64,000 bases of DNA. Source: Eudromia elegans. Lineage: Eukaryota > Chordata > Aves > Tinamiformes > Tinamidae. Of this stretch, positions 38,301 through 51,395 are shown one piece after another (the stretch's first letter is position 1; each line of letters begins with the position of its first letter). The position numbers and the translations under genes are program-made. Where the stretch lies: contig PTEX01000119.1 in NCBI GenBank assembly GCA_003342815.1, forward strand, positions 2,288,030-2,352,029, in the 5' to 3' direction. The notes beneath the pieces are model-generated. The model had not been told where the DNA came from. It ran no database searches and saw nothing but the letters and a program-made list of their open reading frames with translations.

Positions 38301-41300
38301 TAGCGTATATAATTGTTTAGTTCTTATCACAGTAGTCTGCGATAAGACAAATTATAAATGAAGTTCTGCTAGAATTTTTTAAATCAAATGATAAAATGTG
38401 GCATTTACTCATGGGATAACTTATTAAAATTTACTTTTCCATTTGTAATGGTGTATTTAGAATGTCATCATATTCTATAAAGGTTTTCTTTTTTTCTTCA
38501 GACAGGGATAATTTGGATCTTTGTCATCTCATTGTAGAATACAGACATTTATGATTAATTTTCAGGAAATGTGTCTATGTATATGGAAAGTGTCTTTATT
38601 TTTTCCAATCCCAAATCATAAAAATACCTAGAGCAGATATTGCTCCCTCCATTCCAAAAGGTTATATTGAACCTATTTGGAAGTATATATTTTTTAAAGG
38701 GAAATCATATGAAAATTTTTGTGTCTATGAGCCTACCTGTATGCTGCCTCTTGTGATCTTTTACGCTGTCTGTAGGCTTTGAAAACTGATATTGAAGAGT
38801 ATATTAAAGGTTTTTGATACAGAGAATTTCCTTGTTCAACATTCTAAGTAAAACAATATTTGTCTATGTTCAAAGCATATAATTCATTCTTAAAAATTGT
38901 TTCATCACTATCATGTTCATTGTCCATTATAATGACATAAAACTGTAGCTTCTTTACCTTTTCACATTCTGGGAGCCCTTCAAAAATATCATCCTTGTTT
39001 CATTGCTGTCAATAATTGTTCACCTGTAGCTGTATTTTAAGTACATTTAAAAGGTAAGACAATTCTGTGAAACAATGCAGTTCTATAATCACCATACATT
39101 CAATAAAATATCAGTTCTTTCATATCTATCCAAAAAAGTGTTCCTATTAAGGGTGAACAGAGTTGAAAATACCCAGTAAACCCAAAATCTAAGCTGCATG
39201 TAAATTGTGACTTTCAGCAGAACACTAGAATTTGGCCAATTTGTCCCTCCTAGAGCTCTACTAACTAGGTGATTCTGGTATTTTCCTTTCTTGTCTCCAA
39301 TTAAAATGTTTTGGTGTCAAAAGGGCACTATTAAAAGGTAACTACAGTCTCATTAATTATGGATGCTATGTTAGGAGTCTCATAATGCACTGCTGAAGCA
39401 TAGAGAAAAGTGCAGCATAAACAGTCCCAATTGTTTGGTTAGAGTTTTGCACAAATAAGGCAGTTTATTCCCCAGACTCCTGCACTACAAACTGCAACAC
39501 TACTGCAGTCATCTAGAGACCTCCAGGATATTTGGGAGAAATGAGAATTTAAGACAGAAGTCTTCCAAATGACATTGCCTTTGAGCACAGGAGAGCCACA
39601 CAGTCAGATTGGATCAGCAAACTAGAGAAAGTCAATCTGGAGTTCATTTAGATGTGTTCTTGTACATATGAAGCTTGAAGGCTTGAGGCAATCATTATTG
39701 GCCTGGTGGCAATGCCTCTGGATCCCAGTGTGCGTGTGTGTGACATGCACAGCTGTGGGTTGAATCCTGAGGAAGATTTTGTGCTCTTCCTTTGCAGCAA
39801 TCATCAGATATTCACCATCCCTCAGCCAGTTATTCTTGGTGGGGAGGTGGGTCTTTTTTGCTTTCTTTTGTTACCAAATTACAGTCCTAGAGGAATTGCT
39901 ATGGTGACAGTCAGTACTAGTTACCTTATTGGAGCAAAGCTTCATCTGGAAATGTGTTCAGAGATGGTTTTTGAGTAGGAACAGGATGAACAAAGAAAAT
40001 ATCTAGACAGGGGAGGTAACATTACAACATAACATGGTTAAAAAGTGCTGTTTGAATGGAAGAGAGATGATTTCAAAGGAATTTGTCTTCTGTATCTTTG
40101 AGCATCACTCCCTTCCCTCCCTCTGACATTGTCTTTTTAATGTATGTGCTGTCTCACAGGGAGGACAATGCAAAACATAACTTTGTCAGAGAAAAATAAT
40201 CATTCTTCAAACCTCATTATGCCTATGAGAGAAACATGATAATATTTAGCATGGACACGTATGTTCAAAGCACAAGGTGACCTTACAGCACTCCCAGGAA
40301 ATACAATTTTGGATCCATGTCAGGATTATTGCCATGTTTGCTTGATTATGAAATGAAGATGCCTTCATGCTGCAGTGACTGCAATTCCCCACAGACAAAG
40401 TTTTGAACTGAGTTCAGGTACTGCTAAATGAAGCTTCTTCCTGAACCCTGAGGCAGGCTTCTGGCCAACATTTTTACCTGTGTTTTTGGGCGGACTTTTG
40501 CATTTTGTGTGGGCTCTGTGTTGTGGTGACTGCACCAGTCAAACAGCTGGGATAGGTAGCTTATGTTGGGCTGTGATAACTGTAGCCCATTCACTGGAGA
40601 ATTGCTCTAAAATGGGTGGACTCTTAGCTAAGTGGATGTAAAACTCTAAGCTGTATCAAACCGTGAATGCATGATAGAATATATGAGTTTTCCCAATTCA
40701 GGAAATAATTGCCACATACCTGTTGAACTGTGACAAACTGGCCTCAGATGAGAATTTAATCCCATTTTAATTTTGAATACTTTTATCCCATTACCTGTGG
40801 TCTTGAGCTCTCATCTCAGTACTTCTTTTGCATCATAATTTACCTTAGTCAGTGCAGAGGTAAGTTAGAAAGGAAGACCATAGGCCTGCCTTCTTAACCC
40901 TTGTTCAACTCCTGTTCCCAAGGGTGAACATTTACAATGGTCTACTAGTCAGGACAAGTCTGTAGGATATTTTTCTCTTCAGCAAGGGATTCACTATGAA
41001 ATGTTGCCTGCGCCTTTCTTTTTCTTCTGCCCAATATAAATGCTCAGGCTGTGAGCATAATCCAATCAAAAGAAGTTTAAACTTGCTTCCTTGGTTGTAC
41101 AATGAGAAGAGTAGCAAACAACATTAAAAATATGTTTACTATTTCAAAGGACATAAAGAATAAAAGGGAACTGTACAGTGTATAGATATGGTGTGTGAAA
41201 ATATTTTTAATATATTACTTGGATGAACATACTACAAAGAATATGTTGCCTGACTATTGCTGAAATTCTTATAGTATCTAAGTGTCAAAATTTGCTTAAC

Positions 41301-43260
41301 TCAGTATGAGACTGAGGAGTTCAGTTTGTGCCACAGAGAATTCACTGTAATATCTTCTGTGAAATCCTGAAACTTGGTATTTCATATCTTTTTGACTGCA
41401 CACTCCATTGCATCCCATCTGTGGTCTATTGATAGACAGTATGGAACATCCTGGGTAGATTAGTAGATTATCAGCTACAACAGATAGATTGTCATTCTGG
41501 TTCTACAGGTTTTCAGCAAAATTCTCAGTGTGTGTTATCCAAGATGGTGATAATTGTTCTCGTCCAAATAACCAATGTAGAAAAGCTCAATTCCCTGGAA
41601 ATGAAAAGCTGATCTAGATTTAAGGATAGCTTCAACCATTTGCATGTTAATGTCCTGACCCTGAGAATCACTTGAAAATTTAACTGTTCTTCAGGCTGCT
41701 TACATAGAATTAGACATGTGGGAAGCCTGTATTACTCCCTTTTACATAGCACACCTATTTTCTGGTTATAATGTGGCTCCTCACACTTTTGGTTAAATTC
41801 CTAGATTAATAAAGTGAAGATTATTGTTGAAGAGTGGTAGAATTTGATTTAAAATCCAAAATCCAAACTTTGGTAACTGTTTATTAATCAAATAAGAAGA
41901 CTTATTCCTAATTTTCAAAGTGAGTGTCCATGTTCCTAGTGCTAGCCTAAAGAAAGCATGTACTGCTGACATCATATGTTCTCAAATGTTTTATTTGGGC
42001 TTATCATCTTATCATCATATGAACTTTTGACTAGTATCTACTGGAGTTTAGAATTCACATGATGAGAACCTAGATTTCCTAACAGTTGGTGACATACACA
42101 AGTTGTTTTTAAAGTAAACACTCATATGGTGCTCAGTATTCATAAAAGCTAATTTACCAGTCTTTTTCACATTTATTCTTAGATTCTTAGACACCTCTGC
42201 AGGTGTCTGAGCAGAGTATGGTATTAATACATTTCTTAAAATATATGCAGATCATTCTGTTCCTGTGATAGAAAAGTTAGAGTGAGCAGCAGAGCAGCAA
42301 GTGTTTAGGTTTTAGTAGTAGGATCCAAAGGTTCTGTGCAAGTTCATTGTCCTCTGTCATTTTTTTCCACCTAAATGACTGACTAGGATATGCCTATACA
42401 ACTAGTTCAGCCAGTGTTTTGGGATAATTTTCCCCGAAATGTGGCACATCAGTTATATGATGTAGTTGAGAAGGCTTATTTTCCTGACTATGGACAACTC
42501 ATCATGTACAGCCTCCACTTGGGCTCAGTTCCTAGATCAGATATAGCCCACTTCTTTTTACCTTTTTTTTTTTTTTTTTTGACAGTAAGTCAGCATTAAA
42601 CAAAAAATGAATGGATTGCATCAAAATGCAATTATAAATCTTCCAGGAAAAAAGGAAAATACAGCTAACCTTAAACTAAAATTATATGAAACTTAAAATA
42701 TAATTTTCTGAAGTTTGTGTAGAAGTTCATGTTTTGAAGGTCAAGTAGAAAAAAAAGTCCCACAAAGTATTGAGAGGGAAAAAAACAATGTTCCTTAATT
42801 CTCTTTTTAGAAATTAAGATTTTAATTATTTACATGGCATGGAGGAATCTAAGCTTATTAAAAAAACAAATACATAAAAATAAATAGAAATGTGAAGAAA
42901 TCTACATTTCCTAAGCGCCTGAAATTACGTTGAATTTGATAAATGGCATTTTTAGGATGAGCAGGAGGGGCAAAAAAAAAAAAAAACCCACAGTAACTTG
43001 AAATAATCCTTATATGGCAACTGTTGCTTTCCCTGATCAACAGTCCACTTTTTCACAGCACAATGACATGCAATTATAACCACGTAAATGAGTAAGTCAT
43101 AAGAGCATTTTGGCATTAACTTTTCAGACTGAGGTTTGCTGAATAAGGTACAACCTGATCCTTCGAAGACTTATATAATATTACACTTCAGTCTTTCCAG
43201 GCAATGTAGTCTTTACTCACAGGGTATGATTTCATAAATAGGATAGGAAAAATTTACACC
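29348..43260. other. Unique AT-rich DNA, no gene seen
   Basis: About 14 kb with no recognisable gene, CR1 copy or LTR. Small structures are A runs at 29816-29836, an ATATAT stretch at 30177-30198, an imperfect inverted repeat at 31402-31436 (GACAATGTTTTGT and ACAAACATTGTC) and two copies of CATCTGCCAGGA at 32189-32213. Two 12-bp copies of AATGACATATAC lie at 35117-35140. Frames up to 109 codons (36383-36712) show no family. Confidence 0.65.
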
Positions 43261-43376
43261 TATACATATACATATATATATATATATTTACATACATACA
43301 TCTATATACATATATATATTTATATGTATGCACAGACCTCACAAGCCACACACACATATATATATATACATATATC
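43261..43376. repeat. AT-rich dinucleotide and TACA-type simple repeat
   Basis: Stretches of (TA)n mixed with TACATA, CATACATA and a short CACACACA block at about 43348-43355, with a 20-base interruption (CAGACCTCACAAGCC). This is a decayed compound microsatellite and a likely site of helix instability. Confidence 0.85.
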
Positions 43377-46300
43377 TGGTACATTTATGGTACTAAATCA
43401 TTTGCAGCAGAGAGGCATGAAATCACAAACAGGACAAATGGCCTACAAAAGAAATAGAACATTAGAGAGAAGCCTTGAATTTTTAATAAAACAATTGAAG
43501 TAACTATTTTTCCTCATCTATTAATTCATAATCAGTTCATGTTTACTGTGTGTAGTAATGTAAAATCTGTGTGTTGTCAGAATGGAAGATAAATAGAGCT
43601 CAAAATTGACAATAAACATGAGGAAAAATAATAGCATCATGCAATATCATTAAACTTTTGACAAGTCCTGGAAGTATTAGATACTAGGTTAGGAGAGTAT
43701 GATTACCAAAGTAATTAACAGATTCAGAGCTCTATTAATTATATATACTTATAAATGATAATACGATAAGACCTTTTTATACTAATAATTGCTATTAAAT
43801 GTATTGAGTTCAAATCCAAGAAGACAGATTTCCTTCTTGCAAAACTCAGCTTGGATTTCCTCTACAAGGAAACAAAAAAAATCATATGTGAAAGGGTTTA
43901 ATTTGAGGAACAGAGCTCTTCACTGTAGTTAAGCTTGAACACAGTGTAATAAAAATGCTGTGCAAAATATAACTGCAGCTCATAAACGGAAAAGACATGG
44001 ATCTTAAAAAAGCAAAATAATGATAATAAGAAAGCAGATGGAGGGATAACTCATGCAGCTTCTGATCAGAGGGATACAACCTAAAGCAGAGGCAAGTGAT
44101 TGGTGCTTGCCAGTTTAGAAAAAATAAAGAAACTATAAAAGTTAATATAAATGAGCTACTGGGAAAATTACCTCAGTTAATAGCAGAAAGAGAAGACTTA
44201 AGGGGAAGGAGAAGGAAAATTAATTGAAAATAAAAACAAACAAACTGCTTATTTATAAAGCTTCTGTTTGTCTCAACTTTCATCTTTGTGCTTTCTTTTT
44301 TAATTTGCTTTAATAAGTTTGACTGCTATAAAATTTCTGCTCTTCATCAATTTTTCAAACCACAGGCAGTTAGATTTAGTTCAAATATAAAGCAAGACAG
44401 AATTCATCTGAAGGAAAACTGGTTGGGGGCACACATGCCAGGCTCAGCCTCTTGTTTCTCATTCTCCATAGGCCCTGCTTAGGCCCCCTCACCAAATTAA
44501 AGATTGAATTTTGTTGTAATTGTTAATGTACTCTGAAGCTTATATTTTGGAGGACTAATGTGCTAGAATTATCCAATCTGAACTAGCTCCAAATGAGTCT
44601 GTGATTCTGCGATTTGGATATTTAGAAGGTATCTTAAATCCCACATTAAAATCTTAGAAACTTTCATTCAGGTGCTGCTGATTTTTGGAGTCATTAAATT
44701 CATATTTCATCTAAATGAAATTTGATTTGGGCATCCAAAGTTCTACATTTCAGCATTCCTGGAATTGTCATACTCTTTTTTTCCTGCAGAGAAACACAGC
44801 AGCCTCTCCAGGCAGGTAACACTGATAGGGTGCTTTACTAAGATGTAGAAATTTTGTGTTCAAATATATAATATTTGACAGCTGTTTTTCAGGTATTTAG
44901 TTTTACAGTTCTGCATAGAGTATATTAAGTTGAGCTTAAGATGAGAAAAATATTTTTAGAAAGATATTTGGTTTAATTATGTATTTATTATTTTATTTGA
45001 CCTCAATGTAAATAAAAAATCTGATTATACATTTAAAATCATCTTCTAAATGGCTTATTCTTTTTTTAGTACAAATTGATCACTTCGTTAAAACCTGAAT
45101 GAAGAATGATTCTAATGAAAACATTTAAAATATTTAAGGAATATAATCTAAAGGAACATTATTCACAAGCATGAAAGTATAAAACTTTCAGTTAGATTAC
45201 AAAAAATGTTAGGAAAAATTAATATAAAAAGCAAAACAATAATAATTTTTTATTTTTCAAAAAAACCTTGATCCTTTCCTATTCTTAGCAACTGTAACTA
45301 TCCTGAAGTATTCCCTAAAGTGGAGCTGTCTGATGATAGGTTAGATAAATTCTGCTTATGTTGCACTAAGTACAGAATTTCTTGTGGGGAGAGAAGATAA
45401 GAGATGGAAAGAGGAATCTCAGAAGTATGTGCCATTGAGACTATTTTAATGAAAATGCCCTTATAAGAAACTCTGAATTCATTTATCAGAAAAAAAAAAT
45501 CTGAAAAAGAAAAAAGCAATGTCCTAAATGAGTTTTTAAAAGATTTTTCATCTTGAAGTTTGTCAGTTTATAACAATAATATATATATAAAAAAAGATTT
45601 AAAACACCTTGCTCCAGATAATGCGATTTTTTTTCTGATTTTTTTTTTGAAAATGAATTGGAAGTAACCGTGTACATCATAATGAGTTATGAACGCTATA
45701 ACTATACGTGGCCAGTCTTAGTAAGTTCAGAATTCATTACCTGTGTTTCTTAAAATAAACTCTTGGATCACACATGCACAAAATCTACAGATAAGGCTGA
45801 AATACTGCATAGAGTATGTTATACTGTGTAACTTGTTTTGAGGAAGTAGAATGTTTACTTTCTGAAAAATGAAATCACCAAAAAGGCAATTCGATCTTTG
45901 GAAAAAAAGTGTCAGTTTCTCATTTCTTTCATCCCACGTTATGCTTCTTGCAACAATACTGACTGATACAAAAATGTTCATATAATTATGATACTCTGCT
46001 TGTCAGATTTCCACAGCTAGATTTTTATACACACATTTGTTCATTTACTATATTTGCCTGTGACACCCTGAAAGCTGTGCATGGAAATGAGGCATTCAGT
46101 TGTATATATGCCATTCTGAAAATCTTTTCTTAGCTGTAATTGTATAAAATTAGCTTGTTAGGATGCAAAAGTTACTAGTATTTGTAAACATGACAGTGAT
46201 TATATTAGATACCCAGCAGGCTTTGGCAGCTGCCAGTCACTCTACTTAAATGTTGAGGTTAATTCCTTTTTGCTTTAGGCAATGTGCGTTGTATGATGTT

Positions 46301-49300
46301 TGAGAAAGATTTCAGTGCCATATTTATTTGATGTTTACAAATATGACAACCTTTAGGGCATGTGCTCTTTTTTATGTGCACTTGAATAGACTCTGTGATG
46401 TAAATATGACGTAAATATGACAAGCTCTTGTTGAAGCATGTTAGCACTTAGCTTTGTCTCTCCCAGCTTCCTTTTGGTAATACTAAACTATGTTACTGAC
46501 TTAAGTTTGGTGGATTTATCTGTGACCCACAGAAAGTCACCAAGTATATCAGTCTCATCGGGATCACATTTTCTCTGAATCATGTTTTTCTCAGGGCCTT
46601 ATTCTGACCTCTTGAATATGATAAACCTTCACCATCCAGCTGGTGCAAAAGTGTGCTTTGGCCATAAGGAAGCAGCTGCCACTGTGTCCAGCACAGGGAA
46701 GATGGGAAGTGCTCTGTGACAAGTTTTGTCTAGGGCATTTCTTCTATGGAGCTGCCATCCCCGTGTGACTTGTCCAAGTACCTGATTGAACTTTGCCTCC
46801 TATGGTGACCACCACCCAGCTCTCTGGTCCAGTCCTCAGAAGCTGCATTGTGACACCAGCTAATCTCTGCCAGGATTTACAACAACATTTTAAGTATGTG
46901 CTCCTTACTTGTATTTTAGTTTCTGTGAAGCAAGCACTTTAGTCCAGACACCAACTTTGGTCAGTAGCAAATCTTTCTATAAAGCAGATTATTTTAGGGT
47001 ATGAAGCTACTGAATGGACAACAGCTTCAAGGAGAGCAGAGTTAAATCACAGAATTCTTGTTTGGAATTCTGTATAGGGTAACTTGTCATAATATTATGA
47101 ATGGCTAAATCTAATGGTATGATAGCAAGGGCTAGCACAATGTATCCTAATGGTTTGAAGAAATTGCTGTAATGTCTCATGTCAAAAAAGCACTAAACTG
47201 TGTCAGTGGGCAGCCAATCCTGGCTCAAATGGACAAATTTCAGAGTACCATGCCAGGGAACAAAAAGGAGATGCCTTGTAGTGACCTAAATTTAACTTGC
47301 AATGTGCTTTATTTCTATAACTAATACTAAATTAGAAAGAAGGAGATAACTATAAAAGTGGCAGGAGAAAGGTAAACAAGGAAGGTCAGTGTTTATGGCC
47401 CTACAATATTTGAAATGTCTATCTAAATTGTTTTATGTGAGATATTAAAGAGCTTTCTGTTTTTCAAAATATCTATACAGTATTCTCATACTGCTTTTTC
47501 TCCTTTCAATTGTATTTTTCCTTGTTTTTCTCTAGTTTACCTGCAGGTTATTTGGGCTTATAAACAAGACAAAAAAAGGAATAAGTTTATTCTTCTGTCA
47601 AACAACTGAATGTGTCTCATTTCAACTACTCAGTTTTTCAGTCTGTGTTATTTTTTGCTGAAATGTGATTCAGTATAAAAGCTTTTGTCCTCCAGCTGAT
47701 ATTCAGCATCATTTGATATTTTTCTATGTGCCTCTGTGCCAACAGGACAGAGATTTGGGTCTGAAATTATAACTTGGTACTTTTCCAGTTTCATTCTTTG
47801 TATTCTTTCATATTGCAAACAAATATATCAGTATCTGTGTTTGTCATATGAGAAGGAAGGTAACTCATTCTTCCTGTCTCCATGACCTCTTTGTATCAAC
47901 CTGACTGGGTAAAATCATGGTCTGGTAAGTGGCTGGATTGTAACTGAAAGTGAAGACAGGGATGATGCAGCCCTGTGTCCTGTCCTCCTTAAAGGGAAGG
48001 GCCCAGCGCTGTGTGGGCTAGTGGTCTCTCCATACCTTTACTTAGAGAAGACTAGGTTGAGACTTAAAGGGCTCCTTTGTTTAGCACAGCAGTAGACTTA
48101 GACTCTGCATTGCCACCGAAGAGAAAAATAGTCCTCTTTCATAATTTTGTGTGCTCTTGCAGGCTGGCTCATAGGCAAAGGTATGCAAACGTCTGAGACA
48201 CAAGGCTGGTAATTGGGAGCAAATGCTGCTTTATCCTGGAGCAAGTTCTAATGTTTGCTGGTCTGTCTTTTGAGATGAACCTTTAATCGTATAATAACCT
48301 CAAGGGTTGGAAGCAGTCATGTTTCATGCAGCTCCAGCTTTCTGTGCTGTTTTAATTTTTGCAGGATAATGCAGTAGTAGGGAGTCTCTGCAAGGGAAGA
48401 ATATAAAGAGTGTATGCATGATGCAAACATTGACAGAATAAGAATTGGTATGAGAAGATTTTTCTGGAAAATAATGTCTTGAAGAAGTCATTTTCTTCTG
48501 AGATAAGAGGAAATATGCATGCCTATTTTCAGTCTTTTTCTCCATTTTATGCAAAAGTGAGTTTCTAAACGTTATTGTAAGTATGTCTTTAATTCGACAA
48601 CAAGAGTATAGTGTGAATGTTGTTTGCACACTGAATAAATTTTACAGCTCCATTTTAGTATTTTGCAACTGTAATTTCTTTTGAGTTGCTGTCTTTGGTC
48701 TTTCATTCAGATCCTGTCAGGTTGAAGACTTTGTTTACAAATTATATTGATGAAACTCTTGGGGGTGGAAGGATCTCTCCGTTTCTGTTCTTAGCCTATT
48801 AACATCTCTGCAGAGATAAAAGGGATGGATCTATTTACTCATCAGAGCTAAGTAAGTACTGTAGGAACAGTTCTGCATAGCAGGTGGGAGTTGTTTTGAA
48901 TTTGGCAAGAATCCCACATCTGAAATTTCTAGAGCTGGCACCTAGCAAAGCTGTAAGAAAAAATGTAATGAGATTGAATTTCAACAGAATAATGCATTGT
49001 CTTGGTACAACAGTATTTTTTCTCTATTGCCCCCATATAATCTTTTCAGTAATACTTTAAAATTATTTTTGAGTGTTTAATATTAATTATTGTAAATTAA
49101 CATTATCTTAATAATAAATATAAAAATTAATACATTCAATTTAAAATATTTTTAAATTAGGCATATAAAATTTCTACTTTCCTAAAATAAATATGAATAC
49201 TAAACCTAAGAGACACATATATGTTTATAGTTTTTTTTCTACTTTTACTTTCAAATGATTTATCTTTTAGATGATATAAATATGCTCAGAAGTTGTCCAC

Positions 49301-50194
49301 TTTATTGATAACTTCCTACTTATTTTAAGGTAACTAGAAGTATTAGTGTAATGAAAATAATGAAAACACTGAACACTGAAGACAGGAAGATTTTCCTCTT
49401 GTTGCTAAGCACTGTGGTACCAGAGGATGAGAACTGTAAAGATGCAGATATTCCTGTGTTCTAACTACCTGGAATCTTTTTAGTAGAATAGGGGATCATT
49501 TGAAATGGGAAAACTCTGATGAAATCATTCTGCTTTCACAAGCATTTGCTTTTAAAAAAAGTGAAAGCATTTTGTAATGTCAAAACATCTGGCATTGCCA
49601 GAACAAAGCAATTAATTTTTTTTCTCACAATTTGATCTCATATCCTGTCAGAATTTGAATCATAATATTAATCAAAATTTATCAAAATTATACTATTTGA
49701 GTGAATCAGATTAATTTTACCCTCAGCAATATTTTTCACTGGAGAATGTATTGATTTTTATAAGTTTCTCTCTCTTTCAAATGATAAAAATTTTGAGATT
49801 TTTATAGGAATATTCTGTTTTAGTTTATTAAGATTCTCCCATTGACCTGCTCAAAACATTTAGTGCTGTCTCTTCCTTCTCTGCTCAGTTTCCTCTGTCT
49901 AAGTAATGACTACATACTTGTTTATATGGATGTTTCAAAAGTTGATTACCTAAGTATAAAGAATGTAGAAATCCGTAAGTGTGATTGTTATTAAGGTAAC
50001 TTTTTTCAGGCTCCCTAGACACTGTGGAAGTGAGAAAGATCAGGAAATATGACAAAGCTGCATGCAATGTGGCAAACTTTTGTCTTTCCCCTCCAGGAAG
50101 GTATTTCTGCAGCAAATTTCTATCACTTTGAGGGAGGATGGTTTCTGTCATTCAGTTGGGAGCCTGGAAGGGATGTACAGCGGATTCACATTCA
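43377..50194. other. Unique AT-rich DNA, no gene seen
   Basis: No gene or clear mobile element. The interval 46600-46870 and the interval 47930-48200 are less AT-rich than the rest but carry no open frame or repeat I can name. An extremely AT-rich tract lies at about 49040-49200. Confidence 0.6.
49040..49200. other. Extremely AT-rich tract
   Basis: About 160 bases built mostly from A and T, with overlapping ATTAATTA, AATATTT, TTAAAATATT and AATAAATATAA words and very few G or C. Such tracts can act as easily unwound DNA or matrix-attachment DNA, but nothing here proves a role. Confidence 0.7.
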
Positions 50195-50359
50195 GTCTGG
50201 CTTTCTAGGTCCTCTTCTGCAGAGATGTTACCAAGCCAGGTGGTACCTGGTCTTATATGTACTGTTTTTCTCTCCCAAGAATTTTGAATTTATTTTTGCT
50301 GAAATTTCATGATATTTCTGTCTTCTTCTGCCACAGTACTGTGTGGCAGCACGACTCTC
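50195..50359 (-). mobile_element. Ancient CR1 LINE, left part, interrupted
   Basis: This is badly decayed but colinear with antisense CR1 ORF2. GGTCCTCTTCTGCAGAGATG corresponds to the ERDLG region. TTTGCTGAAATTTCATGATA corresponds to the sequence coding KFNKGKC-like residues (TTTGTTGAACTTCATGA in younger copies). GTGTGGCAGCACGACTCTC corresponds to the stretch about 30 residues after the catalytic motif. It stops where a young plus-strand CR1 tail begins and resumes at 50456. The left edge is approximate because similarity fades. Confidence 0.72.
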
Positions 50360-50455
50360 AAGCATGCTCTAGGGGATCCTGCGTGCGCAGTGGGGTTGGA
50401 CTAGAAGACCTCTACAGGTCCCTTCCAACCCTAGCCATTCTATGATTCTATGATT
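50360..50455 (+). mobile_element. Short young CR1 3'-end fragment inserted into the ancient CR1
   Basis: It holds only the last about 95 bases of a CR1: CATGCTCTAGGGGATCCTGC, GGGGTTGGACTAGAAGACCT, CAGGTCCCTTCCAACCCTAG and the tail CCATTCTATGATTCTATGATT. It is severely 5' truncated and well preserved. It is nearly identical, in reverse, to the CR1 end at 63889-64000, so both probably belong to one subfamily. Confidence 0.95.
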
Positions 50456-51395
50456 AATGGCTTGCCCTAGTTTCATGTTACTGCAAGTTTGCTGAAAGCA
50501 TATTTTCCCATCATTTACCTTGTTGGTGAAGATTTTAATCAGTAATAGATCTAGGAACAGTACTCCTATTACTCTGAAGAATGGTATGACTAAGCAGCAG
50601 GCAGCTGGGCTCTGAATCTACTAGCCTCATAGCCTTTGAACGCAATGGTCACATGTTTTTACTCATTTTGTGATCCTCTCACCAAATTAATTCCTCTCCA
50701 ATTAATATTTTGTACCTGTTCCAAGTCAGCAAGGACCAAGTCACCAAGTTGCTATGATTAGGAGCCTGGGCTGAGGGAAATGGTAAATTTAGAAGTATCT
50801 CTTTACGGCCCTACGGGCATCCATATGTCCAGTTTGGCCCTTAACTCAGTTGTTCTCTATTGTGGGCAATATTTTTCTGCTTCAGACTACACCAGGTCTG
50901 TCTGTGAAAATCTGGAGGGAATGAAAACTGACCTTGCCAGTAAAGTCTGAAGCAAAGGAGACTGCCAAATTTTCAGCCTTCTCTAGATCGTTTTTTAGAT
51001 TGTTCAGCTTTCCCTGGGACTTTTACAAGCAACACATGTCAGCACACTCTACGCCAGCATCTCTCCTACTAGGACTCTTAACAAGCATGAAGTTTGCTCT
51101 TCTTAAATCTGAGGTCATCATTCTGCTGCATACTTTCCTCACATCCCTTGGTCATTGCAGCCACGACTGCCATGAACCTTTATTTCTCTAACTAGTCCTC
51201 CTTATTCACCCTATTTATGAATCCAGCTGAGTGGCTTTATTAATTAGTCTCTACACCACTCATCCCAGTAAATTGTTTTCAAGAAACTGCACAAATTGCA
51301 TGGATTACTCGTGTCCTGCCATGTTGTCATTCTGTAGATATCGGAATTGTTAAAATTTCCCAATAAAAAACAGGACCTGTGAAAACTGAAGCTTT
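50456..51395 (-). mobile_element. Ancient CR1 LINE, right part
   Basis: This continues the antisense ORF2 of 50195-50359. CTGCAAGTTTGCTGAAAG is the catalytic-motif region. TGGTGAAGATTTTAATCAGT is the INDL-type region. GTCTGAAGCAAAGGAGACTG and TTTTCAGCCTTCTCTAGATC mark the linker before the reverse transcriptase. AAGTTTGCTCTTCTTAAATC and GGTCATTGCAGCCACGACTG are the end of the endonuclease and SDH region. TGTTGTCATTCTGTAGATAT with GTTAAAATTTCCCAATA is the GDFN region. The interval is shorter than intact ORF2 over the same span, so large internal deletions are present, notably across the core of the reverse transcriptase. No reading frame survives. It is much older than the other CR1 copies here. 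Confidence 0.78.

Noticed and set aside
44597-44613. TGTGATTCTGCGATT resembling a CR1 3' tail
   Set aside because: The upstream sequence lacks the CR1 3' UTR words (such as CTTCCAACCC), so the match is too short.
48285-48335. CCTCAAGGGTTGGAAG resembling a CR1 3' UTR
   Set aside because: Only one short word matches and no tail or second conserved block is present.
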